The notes under the pieces: generated by a model
Told to the model about the DNA's origin: nothing
Databases searched by the model: none
What the model saw: only the letters and a program-made list of their open reading frames with translations
From: Culex pipiens pallens
Lineage: Eukaryota; Arthropoda; Insecta; Diptera; Culicidae
Reading direction: 5' to 3'
Assembly: GCF_016801865.2 (NCBI RefSeq)
Contig: NC_068937.1
Location: 6,404,207-6,468,206, forward strand
DNA: 64,000 nt
Shown here: one piece after another, positions 44,797 through 55,836 of the stretch
Position numbering within the stretch: the first letter of the stretch is position 1
How the letters are laid out: each line of letters starts with the position of its first letter
Made by a program: the position numbers and the translations under genes

Positions 44797-44900
44797 CATG
44801 GAGTGTATCCCTTTCAGACCTTATTTCATTTCATTCATTTCACCGCCTCCATCTAAGAAAAATGTCAGTGTTCATTGAAGTAAGCGGGATACACTCAATG
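44797..44900. mobile_element. 104-bp TTAA MITE
   Basis: TTAA (44793-44796), CATGGAGTGTATCCC, interior, GGGATACACTCAATG, TTAA (44901-44904). One of the shortest TTAA elements in the window. Confidence 0.75.
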
Positions 44901-44933
44901 TTAACATAATTTGTGAAACCTAATAAAAAAACT

Positions 44934-45533
44934 AACTTAATCCACCTATGTGGTTGGACCCTTCCTCACTCATTACCAACAATAGCTGTACACAAATTTC
45001 ATCTATTTTTTAGATCCGGAATAAAAAAGTACATAAATATCACTTAAGTGGCCATATCTCGAGACAGGGTTGCCAGATCTTCAATGTTTTGGACTCGTTG
45101 GAAAGGTCTTTTGATAACCTAACCAACGATGGGTCGGATAGTGGATCCGGACATAGTTTACATACATTAAAGTGAGATCCGGATATATGTGAAAACACAT
45201 TTTTATACATAACTTTTGAACTACTTATCGAAACTTCAATCTGTATAAAACTCGATCTATGGGACCCTAAACCAAGTCGAATGCAACAGGTTCGGGTCAA
45301 ATCGGTTCAGCCAGTGCCGAGAAACATGAGCTAGTTTGTTGGTCACATACATACATACACACACACATACACACACACATACACACACACATACACACAC
45401 ACATACACACAGACATTTGTTCAGTTTTCGATTCTGAGTCGATATGTATACATGAAGGTGGGTCTACGACGTTTTTATACAAAGTTCATTTTTAGAGCAG
45501 GATTATAGCCTTACCTCAGTGAGGAAGGCAAAA
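44934..45533. mobile_element. GAGGAAGGC-family element, full length
   Basis: Begins CTTAATCCACCTATGTGGTT and ends TTACCTCAGTGAGGAAGGC. Each end is a small palindrome (CCACCTATGTGG; GCCTTACCTCAGTGAGGAAG). Inside are a (ACACAT)n microsatellite (about 45346-45412) and GATTCTGAGTCGATATGTAT. Confidence 0.72.
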
Positions 45534-45570
45534 TCTAGAATTCAACTGACGGAAATTCCTCAAAATTTCC

Positions 45571-45831
45571 TGTGTGGAGTGATATACCCTGTTGCGGTGA
45601 ATGCGAACGCACTCCATTGGATGTAGTCAAATAAGCCCCTCGTACGCTGGGCTCGACGCAGCCAAGCACTGACAGCGCATGGACGCAGCCACGCGAACGG
45701 TTCGGTGACAGCTGGCAAAGCAGGTCCAGCTCTCGTCCTCTTTCCTCGAGTGACACTCGGCCAGATCGGATGTCAGTCCGCACTGGTCATCCTCGGCAGG
45801 CGATTTCCCGGACGGAATCTGGTCTCACACA
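45571..45831 (+). repeat. 5' LTR (261 bp)
   Basis: Reads identical, by eye over its whole length, to 48452-48712 at a constant offset of 2881. Short terminal inverted bases TGTG/CACA. The minus-strand frame over it (MRTDIRSGRV...) is repeated at the other LTR and is not a gene. Confidence 0.92.
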
Positions 45832-45832
45832 T

Positions 45833-45849
45833 TGGCGACCGTGACGGAG
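45833..45849 (+). promoter_or_regulatory. Candidate tRNA primer-binding site
   Basis: TGGCGACCGTGACGG starts one base after the LTR. TGG is the complement of the CCA end of a tRNA, the standard place for a minus-strand primer. I did not assign the tRNA. Confidence 0.65.
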
Positions 45850-46102
45850 TTGCATTTTTATTTGCAATTTAAAAGAATCTGCGGGAAATCGTCTGCCAAG
45901 GAAAGTGGAAAAGTAGGGAAGTGTGTGATGAAAGTCGTCGGAAGAAAGTTTTGGCAAGTTTGTTTTCATCGTAAGTAGAGTGTGGCAAGTGGACAAGAAT
46001 CGGTGAAATAAAGATTTGTGGTTGTGTGCGGAAGTTTGCTCAACGGTTAGAGCAAGTTTTTGGTGAAATTGAATTTGACAGAAAGTCAAATCATTTTCGA
46101 AA

Positions 46103-47550
46103 ATCGCGTTGGGCACGGTTGGCCGATGAGCCTGCCGTGGTAAATAGCCTGGAAGGCCGCGATTAGTGGAACATGTTATCGCGTTGGGCACGGTGGGTCT
46201 GATTGACCCGCCGTGGTAAATAGCCTGGAAGGCCGCGATTGTTCCAAGAAAAAGAATCGCGTTGGGCACGGAGGTCAGATGGACCTGTCGTGGTAAGTAG
46301 CCTGGAAGGCCGCGATTAGTGGAACATGTTATCGCGTTGGGCACGGTGGGTCTGATTGACCCGCCGTGGTAAATAGCCTGGAAGGCCGCGATTGTTCCAA
46401 GAAAAAAGAATCGCGTTGGGCACGGTTGGCCGATGAGCCTGCCGTGGTAAATAGCCTGGAAGGCCGCGATTAGTGGAACATGTTATCGCGTTGGGCACGG
46501 TGGGTCTGATTGACCCGCCGTGGTAAATAGCCTGGAAGGCCGCGATTGTTCCAAGAAAAAGAATCGCGTTGGGCACGGAGGTCAGATGGACCTGTCGTGG
46601 TAAGTAGCCTGGAAGGCCGCGATTAGTGGAACATGTTATCGCGTTGGGCACGGTGGGTCTGATTGACCCGCCGTGGTAAATAGCCTGGAAGGCCGCGATT
46701 GTTCCAAGAAAAAAGAATCGCGTTGGGCACGGAGGTCAGATAGGCCTGTCGTGGTAAGTAGCCTGGAAGGCCGCGATTAGTGGAACATGTTATCGCGTTG
46801 GGCACGGTGGGTCTGATTGACCCGCCGTGGTAAATAGCCTGGAAGGCCGCGATTGTTCCAAGAAAAAAGAATCGCGTTGGGCACGGAGGTCAGATGGGCC
46901 TGTCGTGGTAAGTAGCCTGGAAGGCCGCGATTGGTGGAACACGTTATCGCGTTGGGCACGGTGGGTCTGATTGACCCGCCGTGGTAAATAGCCTGGAAGG
47001 CCGCGATTGTTCCAAGAAAAAAAAGAATCGCGTTGGGCACGGAGGTCAGATGGGCCTGCCGTGGTAAGTAGCCTGGAAGGCCGCGATTGGTGGAACACGT
47101 TATCGCGTTGGGCATGGTGGGTCTGATTGACCCGCCGTGGTAAATAGCCTGGAAGGCCGCGATTGTTCCAAGAAAAAAAGAATCGCGTTGGGCACGGAGG
47201 TCAGATGGGCCTGCCGTGGTAAGTAGCCTGGAAGGCCGCGATTAGTGGAACAGGTTATCGCGTTGGGCACGGTAGGTCTGATTGACCCGCCGTGGTAAAT
47301 AGGCTGGAGGGCCGCGATTGTTCCAAGAAAAAATGAATCGCGTTGGGCACGGAGGTCAGATGGGCTCGCCGTGGGAAATAGCCTGGAAGGCCGCGATTAG
47401 TGGAATATTTTATCGCGTTGGGCACGGTGGGTCAGATGAGCCCACCGTGGTAAATAGCCTGGAAGGCCGCGATTGTTCTAAGATAAGATTGAGTTGCGTG
47501 GGCACGGTAGGCCGGTTTGACGTGGTAATAATCTGAAATGCCGCTATTGT
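46103..47550 (+). repeat. 19-unit tandem array of foldable units
   Basis: Units start at ATCGCGTTGGGCACGG (46103, 46178, 46256, 46331, 46410, 46485, 46563, 46638, 46717, 46792, 46871, 46946, 47027, 47102, 47182, 47257, 47337, 47412, and a decayed one near 47491). Spacing alternates 75 and 78-81, so the true period is about 155. Each 62-nt core ends in CCGCGAT, giving an outer ATCGCG/CGCGAT stem around two hairpins. Linkers alternate between GTTCCAAGAAAA and TAGTGGAACATGTT. The repeated minus-strand peptides (NRGLPGYLPR, PNAIT) are a by-product. Confidence 0.92.
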
Positions 47551-47689
47551 TGTTACTATATTAGCTATAAACTATAAAGCTTTGATAGGATGGTAACGTT
47601 ATGGTATGGTATACGCTATTCATTGAACTGCGAAGTAGCGAAGAATTGCGTTTCGAGGAAATGTGTTAGAATTATGAGAACAAGCATAG

Positions 47690-48115
<426 letters not shown>

Positions 48116-48436
48116 ATCTGGGTTTCTGATTATGTATGTTTACATTTCCGTAGCAGTATTTTTTTTAATCTTTTCAGAGATTGATGATGTTTATCTGATG
48201 CTAATTTAGTCCTGTATAACTGAGAGTTTGAGAGAAATATTGGATAGGTATGAATATCGCGACATCTTTCATGAACTACCACTACTTTATTGGGCAAGCT
48301 CTAAAATTGGCCGAAAAGCTTTAATGCCGAAATGGGAAAACAGTTGACCGAGTCATGGACTAGCAGCTAAAGAGCGAGCCGATTGTGGACCAAAAGAAGT
48401 ATGTGGCTTAAAACTTGTAAGATTTTGTTTTTTTAT

Positions 48437-48451
48437 GGAGAAGAGGAGAGA
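48437..48451 (+). promoter_or_regulatory. Polypurine tract
   Basis: GGAGAAGAGGAGAGA directly precedes the 3' LTR, the normal place for plus-strand priming in LTR elements. Confidence 0.75.
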
Positions 48452-48712
48452 TGTGTGGAGTGATATACCCTGTTGCGGTGAATGCGAACGCACTCCATTG
48501 GATGTAGTCAAATAAGCCCCTCGTACGCTGGGCTCGACGCAGCCAAGCACTGACAGCGCATGGACGCAGCCACGCGAACGGTTCGGTGACAGCTGGCAAA
48601 GCAGGTCCAGCTCTCGTCCTCTTTCCTCGAGTGACACTCGGCCAGATCGGATGTCAGTCCGCACTGGTCATCCTCGGCAGGCGATTTCCCGGACGGAATC
48701 TGGTCTCACACA
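48452..48712 (+). repeat. 3' LTR (261 bp)
   Basis: Same sequence as the 5' LTR by eye. The lack of differences means a recent insertion. Confidence 0.92.
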
Positions 48713-48717
48713 TTTCC

Positions 48718-50200
48718 CAATATTAATCCAATACTCCTTTTCTTTCAAATAAATCATTTATGTCAGGGGGTTTTATTTTATACCTGGAACTACTGCTAAC
48801 TTTATAGACACTTTTCTGTTAATAATTTTGCTAAAAGAATACATTTTTACGATTATTTTGAGCAGTACTCTAAGTACCGTGAAATTTCAATGTTTTGTAA
48901 TTAGCATGCCGCGTAATTTCGATTTGCCGTGAAAAATCACTAGCCCTACAAATGAACAATAGTCGTTTCATTTACCGCCAAAATAACAAAAAATACGTCT
49001 TTTAAATTCAAAATTAAAATATAAAACAATTAAAAACAATCTGAAATGCAGACATTAAAAAATTATACAGTTCGAAACATTAAGAAATTTATAAAAATAA
49101 TAAATTCTAAAATTCAAGAATTTCAAGATTTTAAACATTAAAATTCAAAAACAAATTAAACTTTTAAGGTTAAAAATTCAAAAGTAAAATTGGAACATTC
49201 TAAAATTAAGAAATTGCTATTTATATAAAATTCAACAATTTAAACATTTAAAATATAAAATGAATTTTAAAAACTGGAATTTGAAAATTCTGAAATCTAT
49301 ATCTAATGCTAATAATCTAAAATTCTAAAATTTGAAAATTCTAACATTTAGAAATTGTAAAAAAAATAAATTCAATATGACAAAAAAAAACAAAAATTAA
49401 AAAAAGTGAAACTATGTATTTTTTCTAACATAACATCAACATTTCAGAAATTTTAAAGAATTTGCAAATTTAAAAATTAAACAGCTCAATACAAAAGAAA
49501 TTAAAAAAAATAAATTTATAAATTCGAAATTTCAAGACTTAAAAAATTGTAATGTCAAATTATTTAAACTTTTAAAGTTCAAACATACAAAAAAAATTAA
49601 ATAAAAAAAATCAAATTTTTTAAAGTATTTAAAACTTTAAGAATCCAAAAAAATAGAAAGGGCATGTATTTCCACCGTGCACTTAATGTTAGCATATCAG
49701 CACTTTGATGTTTACGCTTTTAAAAAGCGTTTTCAAGCCATATAGAGTCTAAAATAGCTTAATGGGAAGTGAGCATGCCAGTTTCTAGCAAAACATTTGC
49801 AAAACAATTAGTTTAAACATTGAGAAACAGCAAAGTTCAATAATTTAGAAATATAAATAAAAAAAATAAGGTATTAAATAAAAAAATGCATTTGCAAAAC
49901 AATTAGTTCAAACAGTGAGAAACTGCAAATTGAACGGAGTTAGGATCGGGTTAGGCTTGGGGTTAAGGGTGCCAAACAAACGAAAATTTCCGATAAACAA
50001 AAATCGGAGAAATGTTAAAACCAATAGATTTTGAAAGAATTTAAAATTAAAGCAAAATAAAATTCAGAATTCATACATTAGAATTTTCAAAAACAGGAGA
50101 TTTAAAAAATAAGAAATCAAAAATTAAAAAAACTACGCTTTTCAAACTCAAAAATTTGAAAAGTTAATTAAATTGAGGTTGAATGTATGGGTACAAAAAT
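48718..50200. other. AT-rich DNA without a gene
   Basis: Mostly AAATTCTAAAATT-like words, a degenerate relative of the 8-bp satellite. A short direct repeat is present: GCATTTGCAAAACAATTAG and GTGAGAAACTGCAAA recur around 49790-49830 and 49890-49930. No gene or clear element ends. Confidence 0.55.
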
Positions 50201-50386
50201 CTAAAAGAAAAATAATTTTTAACGTGTACCGAAAGCTCTTTTGACAGCTTGAAACGTCAAACTTTTGTCGCAAAAGCCCGTGTGTGTGCCGTGCAAAAAG
50301 AATCACAAGCTGCGATTTGCAATCAAATCGAAAGTTTAGAAAAAAACACTTTCTTTCGCGATAACAAATTCTTTCCCCACTTGAAA

Positions 50387-51078
50387 ATGGCGCTCCACTT
50401 TGCCCTTCGCGCGTCCTGCCGCAACTCGGGTAAGTCATCCGGATCACGCCACCCCGCAGCCGACGATCCCAAATGTTGTCAAACAGCGCTGCGTTACATA
50501 ATGGCAAAAATTCGCTCCTCTTCCAGCTCCGATCTTCGTGTCCCTGCTGAACAGTTCCGCCAGGACTGCCGCCGCTCCGTCGGGCATCGCTTCCGCTTCC
50601 CGTGCCCTGCTGGCCAAGCCAGCGACCGTCGCCACCACCTCGCTGAGACAGTTTGCCGTGAGTGCGGCGCGTCGTTCCGCGGCCGGCGGAAGCCACATCG
50701 CGCTGTGGAACGCCGAGCGGGCGCTTTCGGTTGGCCTGCTGGGGGTCATCCCGGTGGGACTGATGTTCCCGTCGCAGGTCGGGGACGCCCTGATTGCCAT
50801 CAGCGTCGTGATGCATCAGCATTGGTAAGAGAGTGAATTTTGAGTGAGTGTTAGATGGAGGTTGATGAAAGTTCTTGCTTTTCCGCAGGGGTCTGGAGGC
50901 CATCGTGACCGATTACGTGCGGCCAATCTTGTTCGGAACGCTGGTGCCCAAGCTGGCCCACGGACTGCTGCTGCTTGTTTCGGCTGCCACCCTCGGAGGT
51001 CTGTTCTACTTCATCCACAATGACATCGGAATCGCCAACACCATCCGGAAGATCTGGTCCACCAAGCCGAAGGCTTAA
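50387..51078 (+). CDS. SdhD: Succinate dehydrogenase cytochrome b small subunit (CybS), 3 exons
   Basis: Membrane anchor of respiratory complex II in the mitochondrial inner membrane; with SdhC it binds heme b and ubiquinone. Exons 50387-50429, 50527-50824 and 50889-51078; 531 nt, 176 aa; introns of 97 and 64 nt with GT-AG ends. The N-terminus is rich in Arg, Ser and Ala with few acidic residues, a mitochondrial presequence (about residues 1-70). Three hydrophobic segments follow: around LSVGLLGVIPVGLMFP, around ALIAISVVMH, and KLAHGLLLLVSAATLGGLFY. MHQHWGLEAIVTDYVRP is the family signature: the His-Trp-Gly region holds the heme-ligand candidate and the Asp-Tyr pair lines the quinone site. 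The minus-strand frames over it are shadows. Convergent with the phosphatase gene, 321 bases away. Confidence 0.95.
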
Positions 51079-51399
51079 GCCGTGATTGAACAGCTTTAAA
51101 TTATTTCTTAGCAGCTAAGCAGAAAGAAGGGAATCGTTCGGATGAGGAAACGCTACACACACACAGGAAGTGATCACGATCTTGAGTCGCCGAGCGAAAG
51201 CAAATTTGAATAACAAAGTTATGTCTCTTATTTCAAAGTAAATACATTACTGTATATCGAGTCGAAAGATGCGAATGCCGTAGATAAATAATCTCTAAAT
51301 CCGTTGTCCATGCTTCCTTCGGAACTCTATAGGCGTCTGGGGTCATCTCGATAAGCTTCCTCTTATTTACAGAACTAGACCTTTGTTGAGCAGTCTATT

Positions 51400-52178
51400 T
51401 TAGGTCGTTGTCGTCGCTTCCGGTGCGATCCGTGTGCTGTGGAATATCCGCAGCGCTTCCCACTGCTTGCTGCCGAGCAGGACGTGCGGTCGGCACTCGC
51501 GCATGTGTTGCACGGCCCGTTCCGGGCTCCAGCCGTTGCGCTGCGAGGAAAGGTTTCCAGAGTTAGGATCTTGCGTTGCTCTAGTTTCTTCAAGGTGGCG
51601 TCGTTGCTCTGCAGATTTTACTGACTACTCATCACTCAGGGTCGGCACAAAACCGTCGGTTCACCTAGTTACTTGGATAACTGTGGAAAATCTCCCCCCA
51701 AACTTACCATCATCAAGTAGCACCCGACCAGCGTGGCACTCCTCGTCCTGCCGGCCTTACAGTGAACGTACACCGTCCCAACTCGATCTCCCGGCGCCTT
51801 TTGCTCTCCTTCCACCGCCGTCAGCCCCGCTATGCTCTTGTTCTGCGGAAGAAACCCGTTAATGAACCTCACCCCGGTCCACAGTTTGTCCTGGCAGGGC
51901 GCCTCGAAGATGTCCGTCGTGGCCAACTGCAGGAACTCAACGTCCAGCTTCGCCCACCGATCCTTGTTGTTCGAAAACGCCCACAGCTCGTAGTCTTCAT
52001 TCATAGAAACCACCGCCTTGATGTTTTCCTGTTTGATCATCTCCGGCGCAAACGACCGGAACGGCAGCGCCCCCAGGATCATGTTCTCGTCGATCCGATC
52101 GTACCAGTTCCGTTTGGTCACCTTCTCCATAAACACGTTGTAGAACAACGTCGGGTAGAAGGAAACGCGAGCGAACAT
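51400..52178 (-). CDS. Plip: Mitochondrial PTPMT1/Plip-type dual-specificity phosphatase
   Basis: PTPMT1 removes phosphate from phosphatidylglycerophosphate in cardiolipin synthesis at the mitochondrial inner membrane. Coding exons 52178-51708 and 51540-51400 give 203 aa (human about 201). The active-site loop is HCKAGRTR, with Cys140 as nucleophile and Arg146 binding phosphate. The family motif SMNEDYE is at 58-64 and GALPFRS at 36-42. Exon 2 adds NGWSPERAVQHMRECRPHV and ends EATTTT. A loop at about 110-133 (NKSIAGLTAVEGEQKAPG) is longer than in the human protein. The ATG lies three bases after an acceptor (TTCCGCAG), and a CAG/GTAAGT donor at 52302 makes a 5' UTR exon likely (120-nt intron). 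The N-terminus MFARVSFYPTLFYNVF fits the mitochondrial targeting helix of the family. Confidence 0.94.
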
Positions 52179-52302
52179 GGCCTGCGGAAGAATAAATTAT
52201 CAAAGAGATTCCTTCACAAAACCTGTTTTCTATTCGCGGGGAAGATCCACCTGACATTGAATCACACGCAGAGGCTACTACGACCACACGATGACACTTA
52301 CC

Positions 52303-53460
52303 TGGCGTTGCGGTTGCTGCTCTTCGTCAAAATTGTGTGATTTGTACAAATTTCACAACAGAGAGTGAACCAAAACCCAAAAAGACAAACAATTAGTTAC
52401 AAGAAAACAAAATCAAACTGCAAAAGTTCTACAAAAACCAAGTGACGAACCCGAAAATTTCGAGATTTCTAATGGACAAACACTGGCCGAGACTGACACG
52501 AGACAACACACGAACACAAAAACACCCAAAAGAGAGAAAGAAGTGAAAGTTTACTCTACCGTCATCCTGAGCGAACTGAGCAGGCGGTTCGGCGATCGTC
52601 GGCTGGAAGTGTTGTGAGAGATCGTACGATCGAACAACGTGCGCGCGGGTGCTCTCTCTTTTGCTGGAATTTCCTCTCACTGATTGCAAGCAACTCGTCT
52701 GTTGAAGTTGAATCTGTGGCTACCTGAAACCCGCCTACTTCGTTGTGTTGTTATTTGAGCAAAAAATTTCGTGGACGAATCCTAAAATGGAACAAATTGT
52801 TAAAATAATACACTTTTCAGAGCGTTGATTTACCTACGTCAAGCTAACACCAAAATCAACCCAATTTATCAACCAAAAACATCAACTAAAAAATCCACCC
52901 CCAAAAAAATGCACCGACTGTAGTCTCCTAATTACTGTTTACGGCCATTCAGAATTCCGCAGCATGAATGACATAACAAAAGCACAGCCCTGATGTGACG
53001 ACTGTCAAACCTGCGTGCCAAAAGCTTTCATTCTCGTGTACACGCTTGTGATGGTTTAGTCAAGTTTAAGCTGTGAAATTACGCGTTCTTCAATAATTAT
53101 TTTCCCAGTGTAGAGACGATTCTTTAATTTCAATTCCATTTATTGCTTATTGCGAGATAAAATCACGTTTCTCCCTCGCTGTGAGTGACAGGAGATTATT
53201 GCCGCCTAACTACCGCAGTGCAAAAATCAGCAAGTTGAACTGAAATTCTGTGTTGATTTGGCTGTCAACTTGATTTGTTTTGATTTTTTTCCAAAAAGTC
53301 AGCTGAAAACTCAAGGCAACCTTTGACAACAGCCAAAAATTTGTTCTGCGGTTGTCATGCGGCTGTCATGCGACCATTATCTTGCGGTCGTATCACCACG
53401 CGTGAACTCTAATTATTGACGCCCGCAGTAATATGTATTCAGATGAGTAATAATAAATAA
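52303..53460. other. Phosphatase upstream region, no other gene seen
   Basis: 52303 to about 52750 is the likely 5' UTR and promoter of the minus-strand phosphatase gene; a second GGTAGC donor-like site is near 52715. The rest has no recognisable frame. ORFs on the minus strand (52429-52689) show no domain. Confidence 0.4.
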
Positions 53461-53580
53461 AAATAATTGTATTTTTAATTAAAAAATTTAGATTTTTTCT
53501 GTTTCAAAATTCAAACGTCCAAAAAGAAATCGAAAATCGAAATTTTTAAATTCTTGAATTCCAAATTTTTTAATTTTCTT

Positions 53581-54497
53581 AAATTCTGAAATTCTTTATT
53601 TCTGAAATTCTTTATTTCTGAAATTCTGAAATTCTTGAATTCTGAAATTCTTAAATTCTAAAATTCTAAAATTCTAAAATTCTAAAATTCTAAAATTCTA
53701 AAATTCTAAAATTCTAAAATTCTAAAATTCTCAAATTCTAAAATTCTAAAATTCTCAAATTCTTAAATTCTTAAATTCTTAAATTCTTAAATTCTTAAAT
53801 TCTAAAATTCTTAAATTCTTGAATTCTTAAATTCTTAAATTCTTAAATTCTTAAGTTCTTGAATTCTTAAATTCTTAAATTCTTAAATTCTTAAATTCTT
53901 AAATTCTTAAATTCTTAAATTCTTAAATTCTTAAATTCTTAAATTCTTAAATTCTTAAATTCTTAAATTCTTAAATTCTTAAATTCTTAAATTCTTAAAT
54001 TCTTAAATTCTTAAATTCTTAAATTCTTAAATTCTTAAATTCTTAAATTCTTAAATTCTTAAATTCTTAAATTCTTAAATTCTTAAATTCTTAAATTCTT
54101 AAATTCTTAAATTCTTAAATTCTTAAATTCTTAAATTCTTAAATTCTTAAATTCTTAAATTCTTAAATTCTTAAATTCTTAAATTCTTAAATTCTTAAAT
54201 TCTTAAATTCTTAAATTCTTAAATTCTTAAATTCTTAAATTCTTAAATTCTTAAATTCTTAAATTCTTAAATTCTTAAATTCTTAAATTCTTAAATTCTT
54301 AAATTCTTAAATTCTTAAATTCTTAAATTCTTAAATTCTTAAATTCTCAAATTCTTAAATTCTTAAATTCTTGAATTCTTAAATTCTTAAATTCTTAAAT
54401 TCTCAAATTCTTAAATTCTTAAGTTCTTAAATTCTTAAATTCTTAAATTCCTAAATTCTTAAATTCTTAAATTCTTAAATTCTTAAATTCTTAAATT
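53581..54497. repeat. (CTTAAATT)n 8-bp satellite array
   Basis: More than 900 bp of the unit TTAAATTC. The core (about 53865-54340) is almost perfect; the left edge uses TAAAATTC and TGAAATTC variants. The plus strand has very few G residues. The unit is the reverse complement of the satellite at 11160-11570. Confidence 0.95.
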
Positions 54498-54837
54498 TAA
54501 TTCATAAATTCTATAGATTTTCCAACTCTTTAAATCCTGAAATCATCTTATATTCTTAAATTCAATTATTCTCTAATTCTTTAGTGCTTCAATTCTTAAT
54601 TTATTGAAAGCCGCCATCTTGAAATTACAAGTCACAATTTTTAAGCATTTTTGGAATCAGAGACCGAAGGTTTTAAAAGCTGATTTGCCGCGTGTCTTTT
54701 TGGAGAGTTCGTCCAATACTGCAGTATTGGCCATGGCTGTATTTTTATTGAATCTTTTAATTTAAAATGCTTTAAATGTTTGCCTCTTAGCTTTTATTTT
54801 TTTTTTGTTCTCAGAACTTTTTTTAAATTTTTAAAAA

Positions 54838-55427
54838 CAGTCCCGATTATCCGAAGCCTAGAATTTCCGAAGTTTCGATTATCCAAAGTTCGCTTATCCA
54901 AAGGTTTGCATATACGGGACTTCGGATAATCAAATCATGAGCAAACAATTTTTTTTTATTTGGTTGCTTTTAACATCAAATTCGAGCATTGCGGCCCCAT
55001 TTCAGTTAAAGGCTAGTACGCTGATCGGAAGGAAAGGGGTCAAGAAACAGCTTTACGAACAGCAGAACAAAGGAGAGGGAGCGATTTCTTGGGGCTTTTC
55101 TTCACCCTCTCTGGCTTGCTTACTCTGCCGCTGTTGCCCATTTGAAATTTTTCTTGACCGATTCCTTCCGAAGTGCGTATACCGCTTAAATTTGAATGCC
55201 TAACAAATTACAAAATGCATTTTCTTTTTACAATATTTAATCACCTTTATGTTGACTGCCATCATGTATTTCAAAATTCTTAATCACTTTAGTAGCGTGC
55301 TTTGGGGGTCATACTTAAGCTCGACAATACAAAATAAGACAATGAAAAAAAAATCCTGATTCGATTATCTGAAGTGATTTTTGTCCAAGGCTTTCAGTTA
55401 ATCGAGTCTTAACCTAGGTCTGAACTG
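54838..55427. mobile_element. MITE with ACAGT ends and GATTATCCG words
   Basis: Left AGTCCCGATTATCCGAAGCC, right TTAATCGAGTCTTAACC up to CTGAACTGTA. The ends match only in part. A repeat copy related to 44551-44714 sits inside at 55020-55190. The frame 54937-55203 has no domain and runs through that repeat. Confidence 0.5.
55020..55190 (+). repeat. Dispersed repeat, paired with 44551-44714
   Basis: Contains CAAGAAACAGCTTTACGAAC and GGAGAGGGAGCGATTTCTTG, whose inverses occur at 44551-44714. About 170 bp. Confidence 0.65.
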
Positions 55428-55664
55428 TATTTGTATTTTTGGGTCTCCTACGAAAGGCCGAATCTCAAAAGGCCGAATCCCGAAAGGCCGAAATTCAAAA
55501 GGCCGAATTACTCGAAAGGCAGTATTCTCATAAGGCCGAATGCTCAAAAGGCCGAATCTCACAAGGCAAACCGCGCCCGAAAAGGCGGAAACGCATTCCA
55601 AACGAAGTTTTTTTCGGGTGCTGTTTGCTATTATTATTTTTATAATCGGTTATTATTTTCATTT

Positions 55665-55835
55665 GGAGGGCCTCGTAACACGGTGGTTAGCAGCTCCGGC
55701 TGCCGATCCCTAAATTGCTATGGGGAGCGTGTTCGATTCCCGCCTTACCCTTCTGGAGATTTTCGTTCAATGTTTGTCCCGTTTAATATTAGTATTCAGT
55801 CTGCAAAGACGGTGTCATTTTCTTTAATAAACCAT
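55665..55835 (+). mobile_element. tRNA-derived SINE
   Basis: GTGGTTAGCAGC (55683-55694) fits a Pol III A box and GTTCGATTCCC (55731-55741) a B box, 47 bases apart. The GGTAAGGCGGG-like pairing partner of the 5' end is CCCGCCTTACCC. A non-tRNA body follows with TTTAATAAACC near its end, cut off by the TA-flanked MITE. Confidence 0.65.
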
Positions 55836-55836
55836 A

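Noticed and set aside
46316..47115. Repeated minus-strand frames with NRGLPGYLPR and PNAIT peptides
   Set aside because: They are translations of the tandem array; the frame shifts with linker length (78-81), and sequence constraint follows stems, not codons.
50148..50903. 251-aa minus-strand and 195-aa plus-strand frames over SdhD
   Set aside because: They run through SdhD introns; the spliced SdhD frame explains the coding signal.
51434..52340. Plus-strand frames of 142 and 192 aa
   Set aside because: Antisense of the phosphatase exons, which carry the catalytic motif on the other strand.
53581..54497. CRISPR-like array
   Set aside because: An 8-bp unit with no spacers in a eukaryotic setting; it is a simple satellite.
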